A stretch of DNA of 37,359 nt from NCBI GenBank assembly GCA_965364515.1, contig CBDTXZ010000005.1, forward strand, positions 1-37,359. The letters run 5' to 3'. The notes under the pieces were generated by a model. It was not told the DNA's origin, searched no databases, and saw nothing but the letters and a program-made list of their open reading frames with translations. Below are positions 8,084 to 16,475 of the stretch, in pieces (within the stretch, counting starts at the first letter, position 1; the number at the start of each line of letters is the position of its first letter). A program made the position numbers and the translations under genes. Origin of the DNA: JAHEDH01 sp965364515. GTDB lineage: Bacteria; Actinomycetota; Acidimicrobiia; Spongiisociales; ZC4RG35.

Positions 8084-9004
8084 TCATTTCGTGGTCGCCG
8101 CGCCGCCGGGTGTGACATGGCCGCCATGCAGAGCAGCGGCGAACGACGTCGTGGCCTGAAGGGCGAGGATCTCGCTCGGCATTTCGACCCCCGCATCGTC
8201 GAGCGCGACCTTCACGGCGGCGATCGCCCGGTTCGTCACAGCGATCACGTCGTGTTGCTGCGGCGAGGTCCAGAGGTGGACCTCCAGGTCCACCGTGGAA
8301 GCACCGAGCCGGACCAGGACCGCCTCGGGGGCCGGCTCGGGGCGAACGCCCTCGACTCCTGCGAGCGCTTCGGTGATCACTCGCCGCGCCCGATCGAGGT
8401 CCGATTCGTACGCGATCCCGACGGTGAAGTCGGATCGGATGGCGTCGTATGCCGTCTGGATGACGAGAGCGTTCTTGTAGACGTCGGCGTTCGGGATCAA
8501 GACCTTCCGGCCTCCGAAGGTCCGGATCTCCGTTTCGCGGATCGTGATCCGCTGCACCGTGCCGCTGTGTCCGACCACCTCGATCTGGTCACCGGAGCGG
8601 AAGGGCTCTCGGAACAACAGCAGCAGCCCTGCCAACAGATTCTCGAGAATGTCCTGGAATGCGAAGCCGACGGCGATCGAGACGAACCCGAGGCTCGCCA
8701 GGACGTCGACCGGTCTCACAGATGGGAAGACCACCGTGATCGCGAGCAGCATCGCAAGCGTCTCGATGATCCATCCGATCATCTTGGAGATGACCGTGGA
8801 GAAGCTCGGGCTCTTCGTCCGAGCGAGGGAGAGCCGTGTGATAGCCCGGGTTGCTCGCGCGATCAGATAGCCGATTGCGAACACCACGATTGCGACGCCG
8901 ATGCGAGGTAGTGCTTCGACGACGGCGTCGGCGATCCCGGTCGCCGTTTCCGTGATCTCTTCGGTCGGATCCTGCAGTTGGAGAAACGTCACTGAGGGGT
9001 CCAT
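8084..9004 (-). CDS. MscS-family mechanosensitive ion channel
   Basis: 306 residues. There are three hydrophobic helices: about 33-52, about 75-93 and a pore-lining helix from about 103 (VLASLGFVSIAVGFAFQDILENLLAGLLLLF). These are followed by the MscS beta domain (PFRSGDQIEVVGHSGTVQRI, RTFGGRKVLIPNADVY) and a cytoplasmic alpha/beta vestibule. Such channels gate on membrane tension and release solutes during osmotic downshift. The N-terminus lacks a cleavable signal. The gene lies between purL and the GIN lipoprotein on the same strand with short gaps (73 and 30 bp). ATG at 9004 has no strong Shine-Dalgarno; TCGGAT 6 nt upstream is only a weak match to the leaderless pattern. Confidence 0.92.
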   Translation of the reverse strand: MDPSVTFLQLQDPTEEITETATGIADAVVEALPRIGVAIVVFAIGYLIARATRAITRLSLARTKSPSFSTVISKMIGWIIETLAMLLAITVVFPSVRPVDVLASLGFVSIAVGFAFQDILENLLAGLLLLFREPFRSGDQIEVVGHSGTVQRITIRETEIRTFGGRKVLIPNADVYKNALVIQTAYDAIRSDFTVGIAYESDLDRARRVITEALAGVEGVRPEPAPEAVLVRLGASTVDLEVHLWTSPQQHDVIAVTNRAIAAVKVALDDAGVEMPSEILALQATTSFAAALHGGHVTPGGAATTK

Positions 9005-9034
9005 ACCCGGATCCGATGGTCGGCAACCTCGCGG

Positions 9035-9730
9035 TCAGCGTCTCGAGACGCTTCCAGAGCCGGAACTGTCGACCGAAACGCTCGGATTGCCGAGGTACTC
9101 GACGTTGCCGGAGCCGCTCACGTTGACGTCGAGAATCTCGCTGACGTTCACCGTGGCGCTTCCAGACCCGGAGATGTCCACGTCACCGGTCGTCGCTTCC
9201 AGAAGCTCGCCGTCGAAGGCTCCGGATCCGCTGATCGAGAGGTCGAGAGCATCGGTGTCTCCAGTGACCCTGACCGCACCGGAGCCGCTGATGCGAGCGA
9301 ATACGGTCTCGGCCGCAATGCCCTCCACCGTTGCCGCTCCGGATCCGCTCACGTCTACTGAGAAGTCATCGGTTGTGAACTCGCTCACGGTCACGGCGCC
9401 GCTTCCCGAGATCTCGATGCCTTCGAGTGTGTCCATCGTGACCGTGAAGATGATGTCTTCGGTCGGTCGGATCGGCCGGTCGGTTCCCAGGATGAGCGTT
9501 CCACTCCGGACATCGCTCGTCAGCTGGTCGATGATGTTGTCCTCGGCTTCGATCGTCAGGGATTCGGTACCGTCCACCGTGATTCGCACCTCCCCTGTTC
9601 CACGAAGGTCGATCTGGTCGAATCCCTCCACCGTGCGCGTCTCTGTGGTCACTTCGCCTGAGCCGACGGTGCACCCTGGCAGCAGCAGTGCCACGAGCGC
9701 GCACGCCATGAGGGCCGTCACGTGTCGCAT
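9035..9730 (-). CDS. Exported lipoprotein with GIN (DUF2807) beta-helix domain
   Basis: 231 residues. It has a lipoprotein signal peptide with lipobox LLPGC (Cys20), then a DUF2807 'GIN' domain ('putative auto-transporter adhesin, head GIN'). The body contains repeated ISGSGA / VSGSGA / ISGSGS turns at roughly 20-residue spacing, as expected for right-handed beta-helix coils with Gly-Ser corners. It starts with the family opening VEGFDQIDLRGTGEVRIT. It is probably anchored on the outer face of the membrane; the molecular role of the family is not established. ATG at 9730 is chosen because GGAG lies 6 nt upstream and the signal peptide begins there; a 14-codon longer form has no signal-peptide logic. 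Confidence 0.87.
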   Translation of the reverse strand: MRHVTALMACALVALLLPGCTVGSGEVTTETRTVEGFDQIDLRGTGEVRITVDGTESLTIEAEDNIIDQLTSDVRSGTLILGTDRPIRPTEDIIFTVTMDTLEGIEISGSGAVTVSEFTTDDFSVDVSGSGAATVEGIAAETVFARISGSGAVRVTGDTDALDLSISGSGAFDGELLEATTGDVDISGSGSATVNVSEILDVNVSGSGNVEYLGNPSVSVDSSGSGSVSRR

Positions 9731-10094
9731 CTCAGCTCCAGTTCCGATAGTGCGGGTCCTGTCGGGGATCATCCGTCCGGGGATGTCCGCCGGACCAGGG
9801 GACGAAGTCCACTCGTTCTGCCGAGTCTCGAGCCGGCCGGCACCCGATGGGGCTCGTCCATTCGGCGACCGAGAGGGATCCCGGGCACTTCGCGTCCAGT
9901 TCCGAAACGGCGAGCCGTCCTGGCGGCGAGCTTGGTGAAGGCGGCATGACCCGATCTCGCCCCCACGGTCTCTGTGCCCTCCGGAAAGGGCCTTTCGTAC
10001 TCCAGGGTCGGAACACGCATCGGTAGCTTGGAGGGAAGTCGTAGGACCTCTCGGCCACCGCTGTGATTCAGCTCAGCAACAAAGGAGATCGAGT
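9731..10094. other. 364-bp divergent intergenic region; no certain gene
   Basis: The region separates the GIN lipoprotein (minus) from the sugar-binding protein (plus). It contains a perfect 13-bp palindrome, GAAAGGGCCTTTC, at 9984-9996, about 100 bp before the binding-protein start; this could be an operator for sugar control. A minus-strand frame from ATG 9947 to a stop at 9732-9734 (71 codons, ending HYRNWS) has moderately high third-position GC and would end just before the GIN start. It has no recognisable domain or ribosome-binding site and competes with open frames in other phases, so it is not called as a gene. Confidence 0.4.
10081..10087 (+). promoter_or_regulatory. Strong Shine-Dalgarno of the sugar-binding protein gene
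   Basis: AAAGGAG, 7 nt before ATG 10095. This gene uses a leadered mRNA, unlike many neighbours, and fits the high expression expected of a binding protein. Confidence 0.8.
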
Positions 10095-11444
10095 ATGACC
10101 CCGAAGTATCGCGAGCAGGAACAACTTCTCGTCACACGCAGACAACTACTGAAGAGGGCGGGCGCCGCGAGCGCATTCGTGGCGTTTCCGTCGCTGCTCG
10201 CAGCCTGCGGCAGCGATGACGAAGGGGACTCCGCAGGAGCCGGCGGCGACGTCGACGGTCCTGCCACGGGCACGGTGACCGTCGGATCCAACGCGTCCGA
10301 CGAACTCACCCGCAACGCCTACGGTGCAGCCTTCGCTCGATTCGAAGAGACCAGCGACGTCGACCTCGAGATCAACACGGTCGACCACAACACCTTCCAA
10401 GAGCAGATCAACACCTACCTCCAGGGAACGCCGGACGATGTCTTCACGTGGTTCGCGGGTTTCAGGATGCAGTTCTTTGCCGATCGGGGGCTTTCGACGC
10501 CGATCTCCGACGTGTGGGAGAACGAGCTCGACGCTCGCTACTCGGCTGCTTTCAAACAGGCGTCGACGGGACTCGACGGCGAGCAGTATTTCGTGCCCTT
10601 CATCACGTATCCGTGGGCGCTCTTCTATCGGAAGAGCGTGTGGGAAGAGAACGGATACCCCGTTCCAACCACTCTCGATCAGCTTCGAGACGTGGCATCG
10701 GCGATGGAGACAGATGGGCTGGTGCCGATTGCCTTCGCCGACAAGGACGGGTGGCCGGCGATGGGAACGTTCGACTACCTCAACATGCGGATCAACGGTT
10801 ACCAGTTCCACGTCGACCTGATGGCACACCGTGAGAAATGGAACGACGACCGCGTCAAGGAGGTCTTCTCGACCTGGGCGAGCCTGCTCCCGGTGCATCA
10901 GCCGGGCGCGTTGGGTCGTACCTGGCAGGAGGCTGCCCAGACGGTGGCCCGCGGCGAAGCCGGGATGTATCTCCTCGGGATGTTCGTGGGTGAGCAGTTC
11001 GAGGCCGTGTCGCAGGAAGCTCGCGACGACCTCGACTTCTTCGCATTCCCAGAGATCAACTCCGAGCACGGCCAAGACTCGATCGATGCCCCGATCGATG
11101 GGTTCATGCTGTCCAAGGACCCGGACAACGTCTCGGGAGCGAAGGAACTCGTTGCGTTCATGGGCTCGGGCGAGGCGCAGAAGTTCTACACCGACGCGAA
11201 CTCGAACTGGCTCGCAACGGCGGAGGACGCCGACACCAGCGACTACGACAGCCTTCAGAACAAGGCACTCGAATTGATCGAGTCCGTCGACAACATCGCA
11301 CAGTTCCTGGATCGAGACACCCGCCCCGACTTTGCGTCCACGGTGGTGCTGCCCTCGCTGCAGAACTTCATCAACGAGCCGGACAAGATCACCGAGTTGA
11401 CCGACTCGATGGAGGAACAGGCCGCGGCCATCTTCGACGCCTGA
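10095..11444 (+). CDS. Sugar ABC transporter substrate-binding lipoprotein (Tat-exported)
   Basis: 449 residues. The N-terminus has a twin-arginine motif (TRRQLLKRAG, Arg15-Arg16) followed by a hydrophobic stretch and lipobox LLAAC (Cys38), so it is probably exported folded and lipid-anchored. The mature part is a family 1 extracellular carbohydrate-binding protein of the UgpB/MalE fold (FARFEETSDVDLEINT, WALFYRKSVWEENGYPVP, AMETDGLVPIAFADKDGWPA). It is the first gene of the operon with two permeases. The ligand cannot be read from sequence. The GH42 beta-galactosidase and galT further along make a galactoside plausible (inference only). Confidence 0.92.
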   Translation: MTPKYREQEQLLVTRRQLLKRAGAASAFVAFPSLLAACGSDDEGDSAGAGGDVDGPATGTVTVGSNASDELTRNAYGAAFARFEETSDVDLEINTVDHNTFQEQINTYLQGTPDDVFTWFAGFRMQFFADRGLSTPISDVWENELDARYSAAFKQASTGLDGEQYFVPFITYPWALFYRKSVWEENGYPVPTTLDQLRDVASAMETDGLVPIAFADKDGWPAMGTFDYLNMRINGYQFHVDLMAHREKWNDDRVKEVFSTWASLLPVHQPGALGRTWQEAAQTVARGEAGMYLLGMFVGEQFEAVSQEARDDLDFFAFPEINSEHGQDSIDAPIDGFMLSKDPDNVSGAKELVAFMGSGEAQKFYTDANSNWLATAEDADTSDYDSLQNKALELIESVDNIAQFLDRDTRPDFASTVVLPSLQNFINEPDKITELTDSMEEQAAAIFDA

Positions 11445-11451
11445 ATCGAGG

Positions 11452-11457
11452 TAGTTT
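11452..11457 (+). promoter_or_regulatory. Possible internal leaderless promoter before the first permease gene
   Basis: TAGTTT followed by exactly 6 nt and ATG 11464, inside the 19-bp gap after the binding-protein stop. It could allow separate expression of the permeases. A GAGG at 11448-11451 is 12 nt from the start, too far to be a good Shine-Dalgarno. Confidence 0.35.
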
Positions 11458-11463
11458 GTCGAG

Positions 11464-12429
11464 ATGACGACCGCGGGCACACCCGTGACTCCGGCAGAGT
11501 TGGAGGAGGGCGTTGCAGAGAAGAAGTCCAAGGGTTTCAGTCTCCTGACCCGGCGAGACAAATGGACCCTTGGGCTGCTTCTCGGCATCCCCGCGGCGAT
11601 CCACGTCTTCTTCGTCTGGATTCCGGCTCTGTTGTCCATCGTCCTGTCCTTCGCCAGGTGGGACGGGATCGGTGGAATCGAGACGATCGAGTGGATCGGA
11701 TTCCGGAACTACGAGCAGATCGCCACGATCTACCCGCCGTTCTGGCCGGCGGTCCGGCACAATCTGATCTGGCTCGCCTTCTTCCTGCTGGTCGCAACGC
11801 CGTTCGGAATGTTCTTGGCCGTCCAACTCGACAAGGAGATGAAGGGCTCGAAGTTCTACCAGAACGCCTTCTATCTGCCGGTCGTGCTGTCCCTGGCGCT
11901 CGTGGGATTCATCTGGCAGTTGATCTACTCCCCCGAGGAGGGACTGATCAACAACGTCCTCGGCCGAACGGATCCGGAGAACCTCATCGACTGGCTCGGG
12001 AACCCCTCCATCAACCTCTACATGATCCTGATCGCTGCGAGCTGGCGACACGTCGGATACATCATGATTCTGTACCTGGCGGGCCTGAAGAGCGTGGATC
12101 CGGCTCTGCGCGAGGCTGCGGCCATCGACGGCGCCACCAGCCGCCAGACCTTCTTCCACGTGGTGTTTCCCGTGCTGAAGCCGATCAACATCGTCATTCT
12201 CGTCATCACCGTCATCGAGTCGCTCAGGGCATTCGACATCGTGTACGTCACCAACAAGGGGACGAACGGCCTCGAGCTCCTCTCCGTCGCAGTCACCAAC
12301 AACATCATCGGTGAGGCGAGCCGCATCGGCTTCGGATCGTCGTTGGCGGTGATCCTCCTGGTCCTGTCGCTCGGCACGATCATCCCCTATCTGTGGCGGT
12401 CGTTCAAAGAAGACGAGAGGGTGGCCTGA
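11464..12429 (+). CDS. Sugar ABC transporter permease, MalF-like
   Basis: 321 residues, six predicted membrane helices. The EAA coupling loop is EAAAIDGATSRQTFFHVVFPVLKP, the segment that docks on the ATPase. NPSINLYMILIAASWRHVGYIMILYLAGL is typical of carbohydrate-uptake (CUT1) permeases. It forms a heterodimer with the next gene product. Its stop and the next ATG share one base (TGATG, 12427-12431). No ATP-binding subunit is encoded in the operon, so it probably relies on a shared MsiK/UgpC-type ATPase elsewhere, as is common in Actinobacteria. Confidence 0.93.
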   Translation: MTTAGTPVTPAELEEGVAEKKSKGFSLLTRRDKWTLGLLLGIPAAIHVFFVWIPALLSIVLSFARWDGIGGIETIEWIGFRNYEQIATIYPPFWPAVRHNLIWLAFFLLVATPFGMFLAVQLDKEMKGSKFYQNAFYLPVVLSLALVGFIWQLIYSPEEGLINNVLGRTDPENLIDWLGNPSINLYMILIAASWRHVGYIMILYLAGLKSVDPALREAAAIDGATSRQTFFHVVFPVLKPINIVILVITVIESLRAFDIVYVTNKGTNGLELLSVAVTNNIIGEASRIGFGSSLAVILLVLSLGTIIPYLWRSFKEDERVA

Positions 12430-13325
12430 TGACGACCGTCCCAACCGACATGACCACCGAGATCTCGGAGACCTCACCATGGCGGAGACGGGGCTTGCAG
12501 ACGTTTCTCGCGATCACCGCCCTCGTGTGGCTGCTTCCCCTCCTCTGGGCGGTCTACACCTCCCTCAGGCCGTTCTCTGAGACCGCCCGTCTCGGGTATG
12601 TGTCCGTCGGCGGCGAGTACAACTTCGACAATTACATCGCCGCATGGACTCAGGCAGAGATGCCGAAGTTCTTCATCAACACGTTGATCATCACGGTCCC
12701 CGGCGTGATCATCGTGCTGTTGTTGTCGTCGATGGCCGCCTTCACGCTCGCTCGCTTCAGCTTCAAGTTCAACCTGATCATGCTCATGCTCTTCACGGCG
12801 GGAAACCTGCTTCCCCAGCAGGTGATCATCACGCCGCTGTTTCGCATGTTCCTGGCATTACCGCTGCCCGAGTTCTTGTCACGGAACGGGGTGTTCTACG
12901 ACAGCTATATCGGGATCATCGCGATCCACGTGGCGTTCCAGATGGGCTTCTGTGCCTTCGTCCTGAGTAACTACATGAAGGCACTGCCGAACGATCTCAA
13001 CGAAGCTGCCTTCGTCGACGGCGCCTCGGTTTGGCGGCAGTACTGGAACATCATCATGCCGCTCACCCGGCCGCCGCTCGCTGCGCTGGCCGTCCTGCAG
13101 TTCACGTGGATCTACAACGACTTCTTCTGGGCCCTGGTCTTGATGGTCACCGGCGACAAACGGCCGATCACATCTGCTCTACAGAACCTGAGCGGGACCT
13201 TCTTCACCGACAACAACCTGATCGCGGCCGGCTCGTTGCTCGCAGCGGTTCCGACTCTCATCGTCTTCGCGATCCTCCAGCGACAATTCGTCGCAGGGCT
13301 GACGCTGGGTTCGACGAAGGGCTGA
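12429..13325 (+). CDS. Sugar ABC transporter permease, MalG-like
   Basis: 298 residues, six predicted helices. It carries the second EAA loop (LNEAAFVDGASVWRQYWNIIMPLTRP) and MalG/UgpE-like segments (LPLLWAVYTSLRPF, NNLIAAGSLLAAVPTLIVFAILQRQF, ending AGLTLGSTKG, the usual C-terminus of this family). ATG at 12429 overlaps the preceding stop by one base; an upstream in-frame ATG at 12393 would lie inside the MalF-like gene. It is the last gene of the operon; 174 bp without a recognised feature follow, apart from the next gene's -10 element. Confidence 0.93.
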   Translation: MTTVPTDMTTEISETSPWRRRGLQTFLAITALVWLLPLLWAVYTSLRPFSETARLGYVSVGGEYNFDNYIAAWTQAEMPKFFINTLIITVPGVIIVLLLSSMAAFTLARFSFKFNLIMLMLFTAGNLLPQQVIITPLFRMFLALPLPEFLSRNGVFYDSYIGIIAIHVAFQMGFCAFVLSNYMKALPNDLNEAAFVDGASVWRQYWNIIMPLTRPPLAALAVLQFTWIYNDFFWALVLMVTGDKRPITSALQNLSGTFFTDNNLIAAGSLLAAVPTLIVFAILQRQFVAGLTLGSTKG

Positions 13326-13487
13326 CTCGAGAACGCCGCGATCAGCTCGTTGCGAGACACGAGGGCTCACCACCTCGAAGCGTCGTCGACTCGGCACGGA
13401 CGTCGCTCCCGGCCGCCTTCGTGATTCTCGCCGGCCGCCGTCCGTTGCCGCCCGAGCCACTGTCTCTGCGTTGCTCGCAGCGCCTTC

Positions 13488-13493
13488 TAGCGT
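13488..13493 (+). promoter_or_regulatory. -10 element of leaderless transcript (Asp-box protein)
   Basis: TAGCGT, then 6 nt, then ATG 13500; no good Shine-Dalgarno in the short space. Confidence 0.5.
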
Positions 13494-13499
13494 CAGGGC

Positions 13500-14585
13500 A
13501 TGAGCCGTCGTGTGATCGTTCCAACGGAGGATGCACGTGATGACCTGCCGGAGCGTGTTCGGAACCGGCCGATCTGGGCCGTTGCCGTAGTCGCCGTCCT
13601 GGGTTTCGCCGCTCTCGATGGTGGCGAGCCTGCGGTCACTTCGGAGGCGCCAGTCGTTGGAGAGCAGACCTTGCAAGTCATGCCGATCGAGTCGGGCCCC
13701 GAATGGATCCTGATGGCTCAACTCCCAGGAGATGCCTCGTCGATTCACCTCGGCAGCGATGTCCAACTCGCACATCGTGGGAACCGGATCGAGGTCCGGC
13801 GTGGTTGGTATGACGAGTGGCGGCCCGCGACCAGCGCCTCCGACGGTCGGCCGCTCATCGGCCGGTTGGAGCTCATCTCGGCGAAGGCGGAACTGATCGG
13901 CATCCTCGAGGATCCCGACACGCGTCACCTCATGGTGGCGAGGAGCAGCGACGGCTTCGAGTGGACACTCACAGCGACCTCTCGCCCGTTCAGTCGGCCG
14001 GCCCACGCTGCGTTTCACGAAGGCGAGGTGTTCGTCGTCATCGACCGGGGCAACCACTGGGAAGCAGTGGTCTTCGCCGCCGATGGCGGCGTCACGGCGG
14101 TGCGTCATGGTGGCAAGGCACTCCGGGCGGGCTGGGTGGACGACCTCGGTCTGGCCGTCGTGACCGGGACCGACCCGGTCGAGGTTCAGCGCTCCGTGGA
14201 CATGGGGGCCACCTGGGAGGAAGTCACGCTCGCCGTTTCGGGCGCGACAGAGATCTTCGCAGGTCGACTCATCGTTGAGCAGGGGTCCGCCTGGCAGACA
14301 TATGAGCCGGCGAATGGGATCCTGACCACGATCCAGATCCCGGATGGGGACGCCTTCGGTCGGCTCTCGGTGGGACGCACGACAGCGATCAGGTGGCTCG
14401 AGGGGACCGCCTGGCTCTCCGAGGATCTCGAGGCCTGGGTGAGAGCGGACCGGGGCATAGGTGAACTCGTCACCGGACACTCGGGACGAATGTGGTTGGT
14501 CGATGGATCACCGCACGTCGAGGTCTACTCCCCGTCGGGTGGACTGTCCATCTATCGCCTCGATCAGCGGACGGACTCGTCTTGA
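13500..14585 (+). CDS. Membrane-anchored protein with Asp-box (BNR) repeats, function unknown
   Basis: 361 residues. A charged N-terminus is followed by one hydrophobic helix (RPIWAVAVVAVLGFAAL, about 23-39), so most of the protein should lie outside the membrane. The body contains a perfect Asp-box, SVDMGATW, and variants such as SSDGFEWT and SEDLEAW. These turns mark blades of sialidase-like or photosynthesis-stability-factor-like beta-propellers. No catalytic residues of sialidases are recognised, so it is probably a non-enzymatic propeller or sensor. It is flanked by the sugar transporter operon and the convergent purQ. The 433-codon frame on the opposite strand lacks any domain and is rejected. 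Confidence 0.75.
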   Translation: MSRRVIVPTEDARDDLPERVRNRPIWAVAVVAVLGFAALDGGEPAVTSEAPVVGEQTLQVMPIESGPEWILMAQLPGDASSIHLGSDVQLAHRGNRIEVRRGWYDEWRPATSASDGRPLIGRLELISAKAELIGILEDPDTRHLMVARSSDGFEWTLTATSRPFSRPAHAAFHEGEVFVVIDRGNHWEAVVFAADGGVTAVRHGGKALRAGWVDDLGLAVVTGTDPVEVQRSVDMGATWEEVTLAVSGATEIFAGRLIVEQGSAWQTYEPANGILTTIQIPDGDAFGRLSVGRTTAIRWLEGTAWLSEDLEAWVRADRGIGELVTGHSGRMWLVDGSPHVEVYSPSGGLSIYRLDQRTDSS

Positions 14586-14648
14586 GGCCAGGCGGGAGGC
14601 AGGCCGTCGCCTTCGAGTAGGTTGCTCACTCGCTGGTAACCGAGAACA

Positions 14649-14661
14649 CTCAGCCGCTGAG
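14649..14661. terminator. Small hairpin at the purQ 3' end / convergent gene boundary
   Basis: CTCAGCCGCTGAG is a perfect inverted repeat (stem CTCAG, loop CCG) overlapping the purQ stop codon and facing the plus-strand gene that ends at 14585. There is no U-tract, so the terminator assignment is weak. Confidence 0.3.
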
Positions 14662-15279
14662 AGCGGAGAGCAGCACGCGGCCGTCGGACGAGCCGAGGAG
14701 CTCCTCGATCGCACGCTCCGGGTGAGGCATGATCCCGACGACGTTCCCGGCCTCGTTGGCGACCGCAGCCGCCCTTCCCTGGCTGCCGTTCGGGTCGTCG
14801 ACGTACTGCATGACCACTCGTCCGGTTCCGGTTGGATCCACCCAGTTGCCGTCGAACGAGTTGAGCGGAATCCGAAGTCGCTGACCGAGCTCTGCCTTGC
14901 TGGTCAGGACCGAGTCGGTGTCGGTCACTTCGACCTCGACCTCCCGGCAGATGAACGCCAGGTCGCGGTTGGCGATGAGCGCACCCGGGAGCAACCCCGT
15001 CTCGCAGAGGATCTGAAAGCCGTTGCAGATTCCGACAACCGGAAGGCCCGCCTCCGCCATTCTCCGGACCTCGGTCATCACGGGCGAGAATCGGGCGATG
15101 GCGCCGACGCGGAGGTAGTCGCCGTGAGCGAACCCGCCCGGGAGCACCACGGAGTCGAACCCGCTGAGGTCGGTCTCTCGATGCCAGACGAGATCGCTCT
15201 CGATCCCGACGAGGTCGAGGGCGTAGACCACGTCGTGTTCGCAGTTGGTCCCGGGGAATACGACGACGGCGGCCCTCAC
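14650..15279 (-). CDS. purQ: Phosphoribosylformylglycinamidine synthase, glutaminase subunit
   Basis: 209 residues. A class I glutamine amidotransferase that supplies ammonia to PurL. The nucleophile is Cys85 in GICNGFQ, the His-Glu pair lies in PHPER near the C-terminus, and VVFPGTNCEHD and LPGGFAHGDYLRVGA are diagnostic. GTG at 15279 is the start because it overlaps the purS stop as GTGA (4 bp), giving coupled synthesis of the two subunits. A longer frame from 15336 would run into purS. The gene ends the purC-purS-purQ operon. Confidence 0.96.
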   Translation of the reverse strand: MRAAVVVFPGTNCEHDVVYALDLVGIESDLVWHRETDLSGFDSVVLPGGFAHGDYLRVGAIARFSPVMTEVRRMAEAGLPVVGICNGFQILCETGLLPGALIANRDLAFICREVEVEVTDTDSVLTSKAELGQRLRIPLNSFDGNWVDPTGTGRVVMQYVDDPNGSQGRAAAVANEAGNVVGIMPHPERAIEELLGSSDGRVLLSALSG

Positions 15280-15518
15280 CGGTGGATCTCCACCCGGTAG
15301 TCCTCGAGCACCGGGTTCACGAGCACCGAATGGCACATCGTGTCGACCTGATACTGGATCTCTTCGGGGTCGTCGCCGGCTATGTCGAGGTGGATGGTTC
15401 GGTCGATTCGCACCTCGTTCACGTTGTCGTATTCGAGGTCGGCCAGCGCTCGAGCGACCGCTTTGCCCTGGGGGTCTGCGATCTCGGGCCGTCTCGTCAC
15501 GTGCACGGTCACTCTCAT
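15276..15518 (-). CDS. purS: Phosphoribosylformylglycinamidine synthase subunit PurS
   Basis: 80 residues, the normal size for PurS. It is a small dimeric bridge that holds PurL and PurQ together in the FGAM synthase complex. MRVTVHVTRRPEIADPQGKA and the central RIDRTIHLDI fit the family. It is joined to purC upstream (ATGA overlap, 15515-15518) and to purQ downstream (GTGA overlap), so the three proteins should be made in a fixed ratio. Confidence 0.95.
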   Translation of the reverse strand: MRVTVHVTRRPEIADPQGKAVARALADLEYDNVNEVRIDRTIHLDIAGDDPEEIQYQVDTMCHSVLVNPVLEDYRVEIHR

Positions 15519-16393
15519 GTGGTCGGCTCCAATGGATGGGTCGAGTCGAGGCTACGACCGGTGATCGTCTCGTACGCCTCGAGGTATCGGGATCGGGTGT
15601 TCGCCACGACGTCGTCGGTGAGCGTCGGCGGAGGAGGGGTGTGGTCCCACCCCGTCGAATCGAGCCAATCGCGGAGATACTGCTTGTCGAAGCTCGGCAT
15701 CACCGATCCGGGAACGTAGGAGTCGGCCGGCCAGTAGCGGGACGAATCGGGGGTGAGCGCTTCGTCGCAGAGGGTGAGGACCCCGTCGACGATGCCGAAT
15801 TCGAGCTTGGTGTCTGCGATGAGGAGACCGCGAGGTTCGACGTGCTCGGCGGCCCGTCGATAGATCGAGATGGAGGCGGACCGGAGCGCCTCATAGGTCT
15901 CATCGCCGACGAGGTCGCGGGCCGCGACCTCGGTCAGGTTCTCGTCGTGTCCCGTCTCGGCTTTGGTAGCCGGAGTGAAGATCGGCTCTTCGAGCTTCGA
16001 GCCCTGGACAAGACCCGGGGGCAGGTGCTCGGTGGCCGGTCCCCCGCCGGCCTCGTACTCACGCCACGCCGATCCGTACAGGTATCCCCGGACGACGCAC
16101 TCGATCGGCAACATCTGCGCTCGGCGCACGACCATCGATCGACCGGCGAGCCAGTCGGGGTCGGCCGGCGGCTCGATGTTCTCGAGCGAGGTGGTGACCA
16201 TGTGGTGCGGGACGTCGAGCAGGGTGAAGTAGTGGGCGGAGAGCTGTGTGAGCACCCGGCCCTTGTCCGGAATCGGCTCGGTCATGATCACGTCGTACGC
16301 CGAGATCCGATCGGTGGCGACGAACAGGAGGTGATCGGCGTCGATCTCGTAGATCTCGCGGACCTTCCCCGAAGCGATGTGTGTCAGCGGCAC
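15515..16393 (-). CDS. purC: SAICAR synthetase
   Basis: 292 residues. It ligates aspartate to CAIR with ATP to form SAICAR. Diagnostic segments are IASGKVREIYEIDADHLLFV, ATDRISAYDVIM, PIECVVRGYLYGSAWREY and IADTKLEFGI. GTG at 16393 is chosen: it begins VPLTHIASGKVRE, and TAGCCT lies exactly 7 nt upstream, fitting a leaderless mRNA. Longer in-frame options (to 16594) would run into gnd and show no conservation. A GGAGG at 16425-16429 precedes only an ATC codon in this frame at proper spacing, so a non-standard start there cannot be fully excluded. Confidence 0.94.
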   Translation of the reverse strand: MPLTHIASGKVREIYEIDADHLLFVATDRISAYDVIMTEPIPDKGRVLTQLSAHYFTLLDVPHHMVTTSLENIEPPADPDWLAGRSMVVRRAQMLPIECVVRGYLYGSAWREYEAGGGPATEHLPPGLVQGSKLEEPIFTPATKAETGHDENLTEVAARDLVGDETYEALRSASISIYRRAAEHVEPRGLLIADTKLEFGIVDGVLTLCDEALTPDSSRYWPADSYVPGSVMPSFDKQYLRDWLDSTGWDHTPPPPTLTDDVVANTRSRYLEAYETITGRSLDSTHPLEPTT

Positions 16394-16400
16394 ATCCGGG

Positions 16401-16406
16401 AGGCTA
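16401..16406 (-). promoter_or_regulatory. -10 element of leaderless purC-purS-purQ transcript
   Basis: Minus-strand TAGCCT, 7 nt, then GTG at 16393. It lies in the 82-bp gap after gnd, so the purine operon has its own promoter. Confidence 0.5.
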
Positions 16407-16475
16407 GTTGTGATCGATCCCGCCTCCGTGGCGACGACATCGCCGCGCCGGCGGGCCGCGAGGACGCGTCGAGCG

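Noticed and set aside
9732..9947. Possible 71-codon gene before the GIN lipoprotein
   Set aside because: Third-position GC is fair, but there is no ribosome-binding site, no -10 element and no family; competing frames are open as well.
13179..14480. Minus-strand open frame of 433 codons opposite the Asp-box protein
   Set aside because: The plus strand has a membrane helix, Asp-box turns and a -10 element at the start; the minus frame has none of these and runs into the MalG-like gene.
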